64,000 bases of DNA from Scytonema sp. UIC 10036. GTDB lineage: Bacteria > Cyanobacteriota > Cyanobacteriia > Cyanobacteriales > Nostocaceae. The stretch covers positions 101,955 through 165,954 of the forward strand of contig NZ_WJFC01000005.1 of assembly GCF_009725235.1 (NCBI RefSeq), given 5' to 3'. Below are positions 55,090 to 63,736 of the stretch, piece after piece. Every line of letters starts with the position of its first letter. Within the stretch, counting starts at the first letter, position 1. A model generated the notes under the pieces. The model saw nothing but the letters and a program-made list of their open reading frames with translations. It did not search any database and was not told the origin of the DNA. The position numbers and the translations under genes are program-made.

Positions 55090-56001
55090 TTATCGTGGTG
55101 AAGAGACTGTTTGATGCCGTTCCAGCCACATCAGAGCTGCATCCACAATCGGTTGCCCGCTCTCTTTAGCAAAATTAAGAGCACTTTGGATGGAAGTTAG
55201 TGCGCCAGAACGGTTGACGGCAGTCCCCACAGAAAAAGCAAAGTCAGCACACATATCGCAAACCAATTTTTCCAAGTCCTCTGGTGGCATCATTGCAGGA
55301 CGGTCATAGCCGTAATGACCGCACTGAGCGTAGATCCAGTTGGGGTTGTGTCCGGTGATGGTTCTGACACGTTTAACGACGCCGTTGTTAGCAGGATATA
55401 AATCTGCTGTTGGTTGTTGCTGAACCTGTTGCGTTGTGCCAGTTTGTGGCTTGGTAAACGGACTTGGTTCGGTTTTCGGTTGTGGTTTGGGCTTAGAGGA
55501 TGCTCCCGTACTTATCTTGTATTGCTGGATGAGGCGTTGCAGTTCCCCAAGCATTTGGTCATCCAGTTCTTGACGGCGTTCCCAAAGATAGCGGATCGTA
55601 AACTCCTGGTTTTCAATGTATCTTCCAATACCCCATACTTCTCCGCAATTTTTCAGAACTTTTGCCGCTAGTCTATCAGCCGCACTGCCTCTGGTCATCT
55701 CTTTGCCATTGCTGCTCAGTACCGAGATCGGTACGCAAGCCATCGCCTCTTTCCTCACCCCAAGTATCGTAATGCCTGCCCTGCAAATTGCATCATTGCC
55801 CAGATATTGGATTTCCGAATAATCGATAACCCACTCCGGACATACCTCATCCAGACGTTCTCGAAACAGCCGCCAAGGTAAGAACACCCACTTTTTCCCA
55901 CCACCGGGGAGATCTCAGACTTCATGAACTTTGGCTGGAAAAGGCTTTTTTAATTCAGCTTGAATGCGTCTCAATTCTTCTCTTATCTCTGGTGTAATCA
56001 T
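55090..56001 (-). pseudogene. Rad52-like single-strand annealing protein with an in-frame TGA
   Basis: From ATG 56001 the frame reads MITPEIREELRRIQAELKKP, then FPAKVHEV, TGA at 55917-55915, and continues in the same frame DLPGGGKKWVFLPWRLFRER... to 55090. WVIDYSEIQYLGNDAICRAG and RGSAADRLAAKVLKNCGEVW are Rad52-type annealing-core text. A CGA-to-TGA change would explain the stop. A GTG start at 55887 would still give 265 residues lacking the first 38, including the N-terminal helix and one strand. The C-terminal part is Pro/Gln-rich with a later Cys-containing region. Confidence 0.75.
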
Positions 56002-56052
56002 TGCAAAAACCTTTATATACAAGTGGCGAGCAGTTACGCTCGCCGATTGACT

Positions 56053-56253
56053 TTAAGCAGCTTGTTTAACTTCAGTTATTGAACGTTTTTTAAAAAGGAG
56101 AGAGCCGGAGTTTAGGCGTGTTGGATCTGGGTGATGGCAACATTTTTTACAGATTAAGGAGTTGCGATCGCCACAACACACTTGCCGACGGCTTCTAAAA
56201 ATCATTCTGCAAACGCTACACTTTTTACCTCGAAACATATTTTTGGGACTCAT
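56053..56253 (-). CDS. Small Cys-rich (zinc-binding) protein, copy 1
   Basis: A 66-residue protein: KKCSVCRMIFRSRRQVCCGD, then LICKKCCHHPDPTRLNSGSL. Repeated CxxC/CC and HH groups suggest one or two zinc sites. It is a tandem paralogue of the next gene (56311-56484), with conserved SRRQVCCGD and KCCHH. The basic surface suggests nucleic-acid binding. Function unknown. Confidence 0.65.
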   Translation of the reverse strand: MSPKNMFRGKKCSVCRMIFRSRRQVCCGDRNSLICKKCCHHPDPTRLNSGSLLFKKRSITEVKQAA

Positions 56254-56310
56254 AAAAAAACTCTACTTGTGTTAAAGGCGATCGCCAATTGACTTTGAAG
56301 CTGTTAGTGT

Positions 56311-56484
56311 TTATCTGTTGCCAACAAGGTAACCAGAGTTTAAAAATATGGGGTCGGGTTTGTGATGGCAGCATTTTCTGCAAACCAAGTAATTACTGTC
56401 GCCGCAGCACACTTGCCGACGACTTTTAACAACCTTGCTGCAAACACCGCATTTTCTACCGCTATACATATCTTTGGTACTCAT
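56311..56484 (-). CDS. Small Cys-rich (zinc-binding) protein, copy 2
   Basis: ATG 56484 to TAA 56311, 57 residues: MSTKDMYSGRKCGVCSKVVK, SRRQVCCGD, YLVCRKCCHHKPDPIFLNSG. It aligns along its length with the downstream paralogue at 56053, so the pair arose by tandem duplication. Both retain the same Cys/His spacing, which argues that the zinc site is kept. Confidence 0.65.
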   Translation of the reverse strand: MSTKDMYSGRKCGVCSKVVKSRRQVCCGDSNYLVCRKCCHHKPDPIFLNSGYLVGNR

Positions 56485-56666
56485 TTAAAAACCTCCGTTT
56501 GTGTTGATAGCGAGCAAGGTTTGGTTGGAAACTGAAATGTAAATGGATTGTGACATGATGTATGTAAGTTATTTTTTGTTTGGTCGCCCTGTTGATAGCA
56601 GGGCTTTTTGTCTGTTGTAAGTTGTTTAAGAGTTGCGATGCCAATCTGGCGAAAAGCGCCACGCTC

Positions 56667-57071
56667 TTAAAGTGGCTGAACTTGAGAATCCCGAATTTTC
56701 CACATACGGACGAGCAGTTCGTTTAACAAATCTTCGCTCCGAATGTGGGCAAGGTATGCTTCGCTGTTTGTTCTCAGTCCCCATTCCCCGCCTGAGAAAG
56801 GACCATATTCGAGAATAAACGTAACAGAGCGATACTCAATGGAAGCATGGGGATAATAATTGGAAGACTTAGGGCGGACAATTGATAGCTCCATCGCTTG
56901 TTGATAATCGGTTGGAATAGCAGTATCCAACTTCAACTTGAAGCTTTGCATCAATTCATCAATTAATTGTTCTTCCTGCTTTCTCAAAGTTTCTTCTTTC
57001 GCTTTTAACTGGGCTGTGTAAAACTCGTACACTGTTGTGATGGCTTGCTCTAAGTCAATTTTATGAGTCAT
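56667..57071 (-). CDS. Hypothetical protein with coiled-coil segment
   Basis: A 134-residue protein. A helical, charged N-terminal half (YTAQLKAKEETLRKQEEQLI) is followed by a strand-rich half (YYPHASIEYRSVTFILEYGP, GGEWGLRTNSEAYL). No known motif. It belongs to the same strand group as the zinc-protein pair. Confidence 0.5.
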   Translation of the reverse strand: MTHKIDLEQAITTVYEFYTAQLKAKEETLRKQEEQLIDELMQSFKLKLDTAIPTDYQQAMELSIVRPKSSNYYPHASIEYRSVTFILEYGPFSGGEWGLRTNSEAYLAHIRSEDLLNELLVRMWKIRDSQVQPL

Positions 57072-57258
57072 TTAGAAGAATCCTTTTGATGAAGGGTTTG
57101 ATAGAAGGCGATTCGCAGATACAAACGGTAGATGAGGTGCGATCGCTCTGATTATGTTACCACAATGGTACAACAAAGTGCAACAAGTGGCAACAGTGTT
57201 GCACCAAGTTCACTAAAGATAGGACAAAATAGGTTAGAAGTTATTTGAACGACGTTGT

Positions 57259-57513
57259 ATGACAAAACAAGAACTTTCAAAGGACGATCGGCTTGTAGTG
57301 AGGATAGATAAGCAGACAAAAGATGCATTTATGGCAAGGGTTGATGCTGAAGGGAAAAGTGCTAGTGAAGTTATTCTCAATTGGGTTATAGATTACCTAG
57401 CTCAGGAACCTCAGCAAAGACCTGATTTAGTCAAGATGTACGCGGATCTGGAGTCTTTGAAGCGGAAAGTTGCTCATTTAGAAGATGAAGTGACAAAAAA
57501 ATCAGCAGCCTGA
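57259..57513 (+). CDS. Ribbon-helix-helix protein with C-terminal coiled coil
   Basis: An 84-residue protein: DDRLVVRIDKQTKDAFMARV (strand and first helix), then GKSASEVILNWVIDYLAQE (second helix), and a heptad-like tail VKMYADLESLKRKVAHLEDE. This is typical of plasmid partition or copy-control repressors. A hairpin terminator follows at 57589. It is divergent from the minus-strand block, so it could regulate it. Confidence 0.7.
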   Translation: MTKQELSKDDRLVVRIDKQTKDAFMARVDAEGKSASEVILNWVIDYLAQEPQQRPDLVKMYADLESLKRKVAHLEDEVTKKSAA

Positions 57514-57588
57514 GGGAGGAGAATAGTTCTCTCAGGCAAACATATGACAAGATAGCGCAAGCTTTTCAATCCATCTCCATTCCAAAAG

Positions 57589-57610
57589 ACCCGTCAGATA
57601 CCTGACGGGT
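57589..57610 (+). terminator. Hairpin terminator after the RHH gene
   Basis: ACCCGTCAG (57589-57597), loop of 4, CTGACGGGT (57602-57610), followed by TTAGCTTTTA. A strong 9-bp stem with a T-rich tail, 80 bp after the ribbon-helix-helix stop. It separates that gene from the primase gene. Confidence 0.7.
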
Positions 57611-57745
57611 TTAGCTTTTATTGAGGGGTAACAAGTTCTTTTCTTTTTGTTGCAACAAGTACAAACACTGTGTTACTAATAAAAAGATAAATTTTTACAG
57701 GGATTTTTATTATCCTGTCCTCACTTTAAGCAAATAGAGGTTTAG

Positions 57746-60733
57746 ATGAACGCGAGCGCACCAATAGAAAGCGACATAGCTGATGTCGCTCAGGTTTTGC
57801 TGCAAAAAAACATAAGTTGGTCAGAAGTATCCAAAACCAATCCCTGCCCCTTGTGTGGCAAATCAGATTGGTGTTGTATTTCAGAAAATGGTGAAGCTGT
57901 GGTTTGCGGTAGAACTGACACAGTACCGATGGGTTGGAAGTTCATTAAGTATGCCAAGGACGATCGCCCGATTTACGCTCGTGACAAAAGCATCACACCT
58001 CCTCGCCATCACGTAACTATCAAAAAACCAGCAGTTCATACCTTACCCATTCCAGAAGCAAAGTTACTGACTTTAAGTGCTCCAGTCAGCGACAGCCCAC
58101 AACCAACTCAACTGCTTTATCCAGTTAAAGGTGTTCCACCTCATGCCACTGAAATTGTTTACTATTATTCACAAAATCAATGGGTAACGCGCTACGACTG
58201 GCTTGACCCAAGCCACGACAAAGGACGAGACAAAACTTGCCGCCAGTGGCATCGAGGAGAAGATGGTACGCCTTGTATGAAAAAAGGTAAGGACCCTTGG
58301 CTGGCGTACAGGCTTGAAGAAGTTTTAAGCGCAATCGAGGCGACACACCAAACAAGTGCAGTGTTGCTCCAAGAAGGGGAAAAAGTTGTAGAAATTGCCC
58401 GTGCTAATGGTTTGGCTAGTATCACCTTCTCTGGCAGCAGCTGGTCACATGAAAGCATTGAGCCATCATTACACCTCATTAAAGATTCCGGCCCCGGCAC
58501 TCTCATTGTGTTTCTTCATGACACTGACACTGTTGGATTAAAGAAAGCCAAAACAGTGGCTGAATGCTGTGCCAAGGTGGGATTGCCTTGCCTGCTTGTC
58601 AATCCCCATCAAATCTGTCCTCAATTGGAGAATGACACCGATGACCTGGAACAAATTTTAGAGCATATGGCTATCCAAGAATTTACTGAGAAACTGGAAG
58701 CAGAAATTCAAGCAGATCGCGAGCAATCCACCCCACCAGTGTCTCCCGAACGATCGCAATTCTTTGAGTCTGAAGAACCGGAAAAATCAAACAACACTAA
58801 GAAAATTCCAGAGTTTACGCAAGTGGCATTCAACACTTTATATAGCGATCGCCCCTGGATTTGCGTTAGTAACAAATTGTACCAGTGGACAGATACGTAT
58901 TACGAGCACAGCCCGGATGATGTTGAAATTAGAAGAATTGCTGAGTTCTGCGATCGCTATGCTGTAGCGCGGCAGGACGGTCGAATTCATTTTCCCTACG
59001 CCAATGCTGCTTCTGTTGAAAAGGTACTTAAGTGGGTGAAGATGAGGCTGACGGTTGACCCAAGACTGGTGAATCCCGCAGGGCTGAACTGCACGAATGG
59101 AGTGTTGCAGCTGCTGTGGGATGGAGACGTGCCGAGTTGGATTTTGGTGGACCACAATCCCGACTTCTACTACATTTATCCACCCATCGCCACCTACAAA
59201 CCAGATGCCGACCCCATACATTGCGATCGCCTGCTTGAAGCTCTAGAACCAGCACAAAGAGACATTTTCCTCAAAACAATTGCGGCATCTCTAGATTTAA
59301 CAACCGTGCGGAAATTTAAAGGTCGGGCTGTCCGTGCATTGCTATTAAAAGGAGATGGCAGCAATGGTAAAGATTCATTAAGAGAAGTGGTCAGTATGAT
59401 GTACGGACGCCAGGGGATGACAGCGTGTACGTTAACGGACTTTGCCGCCTATGACACTGGGCGCAAGTTTCCACTCTCCAAACTCATCCGCTCTAGGGTG
59501 AATTGGGCAAGTGAAAATGCCAACACTTCTCGAATCGATAAAATCCAATGCTTGAAAACTTTTATTACTGGAGAAGAGCTAGAGTCCGAACGAAAAGGTG
59601 TGGATGCCCAAGAGTTCTTCCCAACGGGCATTGCTATATTTAACGTCAACGACACGCCCAATTTACAAGGGTCGCAGGAAGCGATCGCTTCTCGTTACGG
59701 AATATTGGAGTTTAACAAAACCTTTAAAATTGGTGCCAATCCCAAGTTGGGAGAATTGGAAGCAGACCCACGATTTAAGTACGATCCGATATTTCTGGCA
59801 AATCGAGTCGTGCCTGCCTTCCTCAATCGCGTACTGCAAGCACTGGTGGATTTGATGAAAGATGGCATTGACTACAGATGCACTTTAGAAACTTTAGAAA
59901 GCATCCAAGCTGAAAACTGTCACCTGTTCGGTTTTTGTAAGGAAGTGGGATTGGCTTACGACCCCAACAGTACGGTTACGGCAGGAGAAATCTGGACGGT
60001 ATTGGAAAGATGGTATCAAGACAATGGAACATTAAGCTACGAACAAACTAACAGTGGCAAACAAAAAGCTATCTGGTCGGACCAGGTGAAGCCATCAGAT
60101 AAGAACGTCAAAGCCGTAAACCAAGTCATTGCCCGCTTTCTACAACTGTTCCCCAAAGCCAAACGAGTGACTGTTGCTAAGGAGGGATGGGGCAAACCAT
60201 TGCAAGCGATTTCAGGCATTGGATTTTTCAGCAGTGACTTGTCACAGACAAACAAAGACCTTCACCCAACAACTCAAGAACTTCACCCAAGTACTTCTGA
60301 GTTCAGCACCCAAAAAACCTTGGAAGATCGAGGTTCTTCACCCACTTCACCCAATTTTTCTGATAGCGGTGAGGCGAACCAATTGAGAGATAGCAACGAT
60401 TTAACATCTCACACCGAAGTTAATACCGATAAAATTCTTACCCAAGTGAGTGAAGTTGATGAAAGTTCTGACTCCACAAATGATTCACAGGTATTGGATG
60501 AAGTAGAAATTGGGTGTAGCGAGCTACAACCGTCAACGGAATTGATATCCGAGTGGATGAGCGAGGAGAATCTACAGTCTATGACCGACGACCTGGAAGG
60601 ATGTGAGGACATTGAGATGTTCCGCCTCATTAAAGAGGTTTATCATGCTGAAGCTTTAAAGGTGGCTGAGGGAAGGATTTCTCTGGGCAAGCAAAAACAA
60701 ATAAGTTTGTGGGTGGCACAACTGGATGGGTAG
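57746..60733 (+). CDS. Plasmid/phage-type primase-helicase
   Basis: A 995-residue protein. An N-terminal zinc site (C34-P-L-C37 ... VVCGRT) is followed by a TOPRIM-like region (VLLQEGEKVVEIA..., LIVFLHDTDTVGLKKA) and a superfamily 3 helicase: Walker A LKGDGSNGKDSLRE near 536-544, WASENANTSRIDKI, and GIAIFNVNDTPNL. This is the layout of phage P4-type/plasmid replication proteins. The last 250 residues are Ser/Thr/Asp-rich and less ordered. It likely primes and unwinds replicating DNA of an integrated plasmid or phage-like element. It looks intact. Confidence 0.85.
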   Translation: MNASAPIESDIADVAQVLLQKNISWSEVSKTNPCPLCGKSDWCCISENGEAVVCGRTDTVPMGWKFIKYAKDDRPIYARDKSITPPRHHVTIKKPAVHTLPIPEAKLLTLSAPVSDSPQPTQLLYPVKGVPPHATEIVYYYSQNQWVTRYDWLDPSHDKGRDKTCRQWHRGEDGTPCMKKGKDPWLAYRLEEVLSAIEATHQTSAVLLQEGEKVVEIARANGLASITFSGSSWSHESIEPSLHLIKDSGPGTLIVFLHDTDTVGLKKAKTVAECCAKVGLPCLLVNPHQICPQLENDTDDLEQILEHMAIQEFTEKLEAEIQADREQSTPPVSPERSQFFESEEPEKSNNTKKIPEFTQVAFNTLYSDRPWICVSNKLYQWTDTYYEHSPDDVEIRRIAEFCDRYAVARQDGRIHFPYANAASVEKVLKWVKMRLTVDPRLVNPAGLNCTNGVLQLLWDGDVPSWILVDHNPDFYYIYPPIATYKPDADPIHCDRLLEALEPAQRDIFLKTIAASLDLTTVRKFKGRAVRALLLKGDGSNGKDSLREVVSMMYGRQGMTACTLTDFAAYDTGRKFPLSKLIRSRVNWASENANTSRIDKIQCLKTFITGEELESERKGVDAQEFFPTGIAIFNVNDTPNLQGSQEAIASRYGILEFNKTFKIGANPKLGELEADPRFKYDPIFLANRVVPAFLNRVLQALVDLMKDGIDYRCTLETLESIQAENCHLFGFCKEVGLAYDPNSTVTAGEIWTVLERWYQDNGTLSYEQTNSGKQKAIWSDQVKPSDKNVKAVNQVIARFLQLFPKAKRVTVAKEGWGKPLQAISGIGFFSSDLSQTNKDLHPTTQELHPSTSEFSTQKTLEDRGSSPTSPNFSDSGEANQLRDSNDLTSHTEVNTDKILTQVSEVDESSDSTNDSQVLDEVEIGCSELQPSTELISEWMSEENLQSMTDDLEGCEDIEMFRLIKEVYHAEALKVAEGRISLGKQKQISLWVAQLDG

Positions 60734-60849
60734 TGGGGTGCGATCCATCGAGCGATCGCGGAGTACAGCCGTATCGCCTCCTTGGAATTTCTTGACGCCG
60801 TTGTATCTGTGATAGCATATAAGTCGAATTAACTATTTACACGAGTTCG

Positions 60850-61551
60850 ATGAGAGCATCCATCCAACTATTCATGCGAAAAGCCTTTGTACCAAAGGTC
60901 ATTGAGGGTGATGGTGCGCTCAAAGCCTCTAAATTTTCAGGAAAACCATGGTTAAACAAGAACGAACACTGGCCTAATTGTCAACATTGCGGTCAACCCA
61001 TGCAATTGTTCGTGCAAATTAATCTCGACTCTTTGCCAGAATCTTTACAAGGAGAGTTTGGCACCGGACTACTCCAGTTGTTTTACTGTACAAATACCAA
61101 TAGTGATTGTGAAGGTGAGTGCGCTGCTTGGTTGCCCTTTGCCAAAAGTATGCTTGTCCGAATTATTCAAGCTGATACAGAAGCGCTGGATATTGAAATA
61201 CCAAACATAGAGGATTACTTTCCCCCAAAACAAATAGTAGGCTGGGAAGAAGTACAAGATTACCCGAATTCTAGTGAAGCCACAGAACTTGGGATTGATT
61301 TAACTGATGATGAATGGGATGAAATTGCCGAACAATATCCACAACCGGGCGACAAACTTTCAGGTTGGCCGTACTGGGTTCAAGGAATTGAGTATCCCGA
61401 CTGCCCGATATGCAACCAAGGAATGCGATTGGTGTTTCAGCTAGACTCAGAGGACAATTTACCGTTTATGTTTGGCGACGCCGGGTGCGGTCATATTACA
61501 CAGTGTAAAACGCATAAGACTCAAGTTGCCTTTGGTTGGGCTTGTAGTTGA
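60850..61551 (+). CDS. DUF1963-type protein
   Basis: A 233-residue protein: CQHCGQPMQLFVQINLDSLP, LLQLFYCTN, CPICNQGMRLVFQLDSED, DAGCGHITQCKTHKTQVAFG. The DUF1963 pattern (paired CxxC, LQ-Q-D and GD.G) is clear. Members are cytoplasmic, sometimes linked to conflict or stress loci, and their activity is unknown. It is encoded downstream of the primase with about 115 bp between. Confidence 0.75.
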   Translation: MRASIQLFMRKAFVPKVIEGDGALKASKFSGKPWLNKNEHWPNCQHCGQPMQLFVQINLDSLPESLQGEFGTGLLQLFYCTNTNSDCEGECAAWLPFAKSMLVRIIQADTEALDIEIPNIEDYFPPKQIVGWEEVQDYPNSSEATELGIDLTDDEWDEIAEQYPQPGDKLSGWPYWVQGIEYPDCPICNQGMRLVFQLDSEDNLPFMFGDAGCGHITQCKTHKTQVAFGWACS

Positions 61552-61860
61552 GCGGGTGATGCTTTAAGAGACAATTATGCACGGGGTAATAATTACGAAT
61601 TGGAGCAAAGCGACTTGACTTTCCCATTATCTCCTTGTTGGAGCGATCGCTCCAGATGAAATCCAGTGAACCCAGTCATATTAGAGGTATCCGGGAAGTT
61701 TGGGCTAAATACATATAAGCGATCGAGCCACATAATTCTGATGGCGCTTAGAGAACGCGATCGCCTCCACATTTGGCTGTGTACGTGAAATTTTAAAAAT
61801 GCTTCCCGAAAAACCTGAGCGTAAGACTGGAGAATAAGTTTGATGTAAACAGGTGTCATC
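61552..61860. other. Intergenic stretch with two HIP1 sites
   Basis: GAGCGATCGCTCC (61642-61654) is a near-perfect HIP1 palindrome and GCGATCGCC occurs near 61759. No gene is supported. The last 50 bases (GAGAATAAGTTTGATG...) are shared with the upstream region of the paralogue at 39554. Confidence 0.5.
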
Positions 61861-62247
61861 ATGAGCAAGAAAACCCAAGAGACAGTTTATGGTATTGTAA
61901 GCAGTAAGAAGCTAGATGAATTGCAGCAAAACTTTGATACCACTCAAATTTTGGCAGCGGTGGACGCCATTGATGAAATTCGCTCGCGTATTTGTGAGCC
62001 AGATGGGATAAGACTTGAATTGCTACATCTCCATTCGATGGCTCACACAATCATCAATGGAGATTTCACAATGAATGCACCTATAGGGACGTGCATTTGG
62101 GAAGTCGCTCAAGAGTTAGAGCTAGAAATTGATGATTTCGCCAGCAAGTTAGATGCAATTGCGACACTACTTGGAAAGCTTGGGGAACTTGCTCCTGATG
62201 ATGAATATGAAGATGAGGATGAGGATGATTTTGATTTTGATGAGTAG
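61861..62247 (+). CDS. Acidic-tailed hypothetical protein (intact paralogue of 39554)
   Basis: A 128-residue protein: KLDELQQNFDTTQILAAVDA, then LHSMAHTIINGDFTMNAPIG and a tail of Asp/Glu (DDEYEDEDEDDFDFDE). It aligns with 39554-39929 along its length and with conserved upstream sequence. It is probably a helical protein; highly acidic tails can mimic DNA or bind basic partners. Function unknown. Confidence 0.7.
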   Translation: MSKKTQETVYGIVSSKKLDELQQNFDTTQILAAVDAIDEIRSRICEPDGIRLELLHLHSMAHTIINGDFTMNAPIGTCIWEVAQELELEIDDFASKLDAIATLLGKLGELAPDDEYEDEDEDDFDFDE

Positions 62248-62625
62248 TTAGCACAAAAATCTGGAGTTCATCTAAACTATGCTATGGCTTGGGATTTGAT
62301 TGATGTTCCACAATCAGATGAGCAATTCGATTAAGTCCCTGGCGCAAGGATTCTTGAGTCAAGGAGTAGCCACACCATCTGAAAAATGCCAAAATAGAGG
62401 TGGAGTGATAGCCCAAAGGAGCCGAATAGCGATCGCTTGCGTGCTGGCCATCCTATGTTCATATTATATTTTTCCAAATAGTTGTCCAAATAAGTGACAG
62501 TTCTTGCCGACTTCACAATTCGTTTTAGGGGAACGTGGGATATATTATTGATGTTACGTTGGGCTAATTTGAGGTGAACGCCTGATATATATGTTAGCCA
62601 ATGCTCGTGAAGGAGCGAATTTAAA
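62248..62625. other. Intergenic stretch with a possible gene remnant
   Basis: On the minus strand 62330-62450 reads as membrane-like text (GSFGLSLHLYFGIFQMVWLL), which may be the tail of a transposase or membrane protein, but there is no recognisable start. The rest should contain the promoter of the kinase gene. No reliable gene. Confidence 0.4.
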
Positions 62626-63513
62626 ATGAGTCAATCTGTTAGTGAAGACTACCAAATCAGGAAAATACTCAGCATCGCCGACAAAAATGGCTTCATTTTG
62701 GACGCAGACAACTTAAATATTAACAAATCCGGAATGGACTTCATCACTACCTTTGCTACTGCCCTAGAGGATAATACCAAATGGGTATTGCGTTTTCCCA
62801 GAAGACTTGATGTTCTTGAGCGCATGTATTATGAAAGAGAAGTTCTTGAACTGGTTAAAAGCCAAGTCGATGTGAGCGTTCCCATGTGGAAAATTGTTTC
62901 GGATGAACTAGTTGCCTATCCGCTATTAAAGGGAATTCCTGCCGGAACCATCGATCCAGATATAGGCGATTATGTATGGTACATTAATCCGAAATCCCCA
63001 CCGTCCGTATACATTTCTTCTGTGGCAAAAACACTGGCGCAACTCCACAGAACACGCATTGAGGTAGTGAAACAATTCAGTATCCGAGTTCAAACAGTGG
63101 ATCGAGTGCGGCAATCTATGGCAGAGAATATGGAGAAGACCAGAGAACTGCTTGGTGTTTCTGATACACGCTGGGCACGTTGGCAGGACTGGATTGCCAA
63201 TGATGCCTTGTGGCCTCAACATTCGGCTTTGATTCACGGAGACTTTCACCCCGGTCATACGCTTGTGGATAAAGACGGAAATTTGATGGGACTAATCGAT
63301 TGGACAGAAGCCGCAGTCAGCGATCCTGCCAAGGATTTCGTCTGTTTCTATGCCGCTTTTGGTGAGCAAGTTCTCCAAGATGTGCTCGAGCATTACCAAA
63401 CTGCTGGTGGGATCGTATGGTCTTATATGAAAGAACACATCATAGAACTCTGGAATGCTAATCCCGTAGAATACGCCTTATTCGCCTTGCTAACTGGAAT
63501 GTTGAACATATAG
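62626..63513 (+). CDS. Macrolide 2'-phosphotransferase-like kinase
   Basis: A 295-residue aminoglycoside/macrolide-type phosphotransferase: N-lobe WVLRFPRRLDVLERM (Lys/Arg-type ATP contact), catalytic loop ALIHGDFHPGHTLVD (HGDFH with Asp and Asn-type position changed to His), then LIDWTEAAVSDPAKDF (metal-binding DWTEA). Related Mph enzymes phosphorylate macrolide antibiotics. The usual catalytic-loop Asn reads His here (HPGHT), so activity should be checked. Environmental bacteria often carry such kinases for other hydroxylated substrates. Confidence 0.8.
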   Translation: MSQSVSEDYQIRKILSIADKNGFILDADNLNINKSGMDFITTFATALEDNTKWVLRFPRRLDVLERMYYEREVLELVKSQVDVSVPMWKIVSDELVAYPLLKGIPAGTIDPDIGDYVWYINPKSPPSVYISSVAKTLAQLHRTRIEVVKQFSIRVQTVDRVRQSMAENMEKTRELLGVSDTRWARWQDWIANDALWPQHSALIHGDFHPGHTLVDKDGNLMGLIDWTEAAVSDPAKDFVCFYAAFGEQVLQDVLEHYQTAGGIVWSYMKEHIIELWNANPVEYALFALLTGMLNI

Positions 63514-63736
63514 CTGGGGCTCGAGCCTCTTTAGCTTGGAGTGGATGATATTGGTTCAATACCCAAGTCAGAAAATCTGTGAAGAAATGGCGACTTTATA
63601 AAGGCTGTCAATCAGGGCAAACGCACCTTAAACTGGCAGAATTAAGATTGACGTTTAAGTAAGAATGTGGAATTAATAATTTGAACTGTTGGAAAATTGA
63701 GAAATGACTCGGTTGCACCTTAATTAAATCACCACT

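Noticed and set aside
61593..61868. 91-codon minus-strand frame
   Set aside because: It runs through HIP1-type repeats and the upstream region of the acidic-tailed gene; composition is not protein-like.
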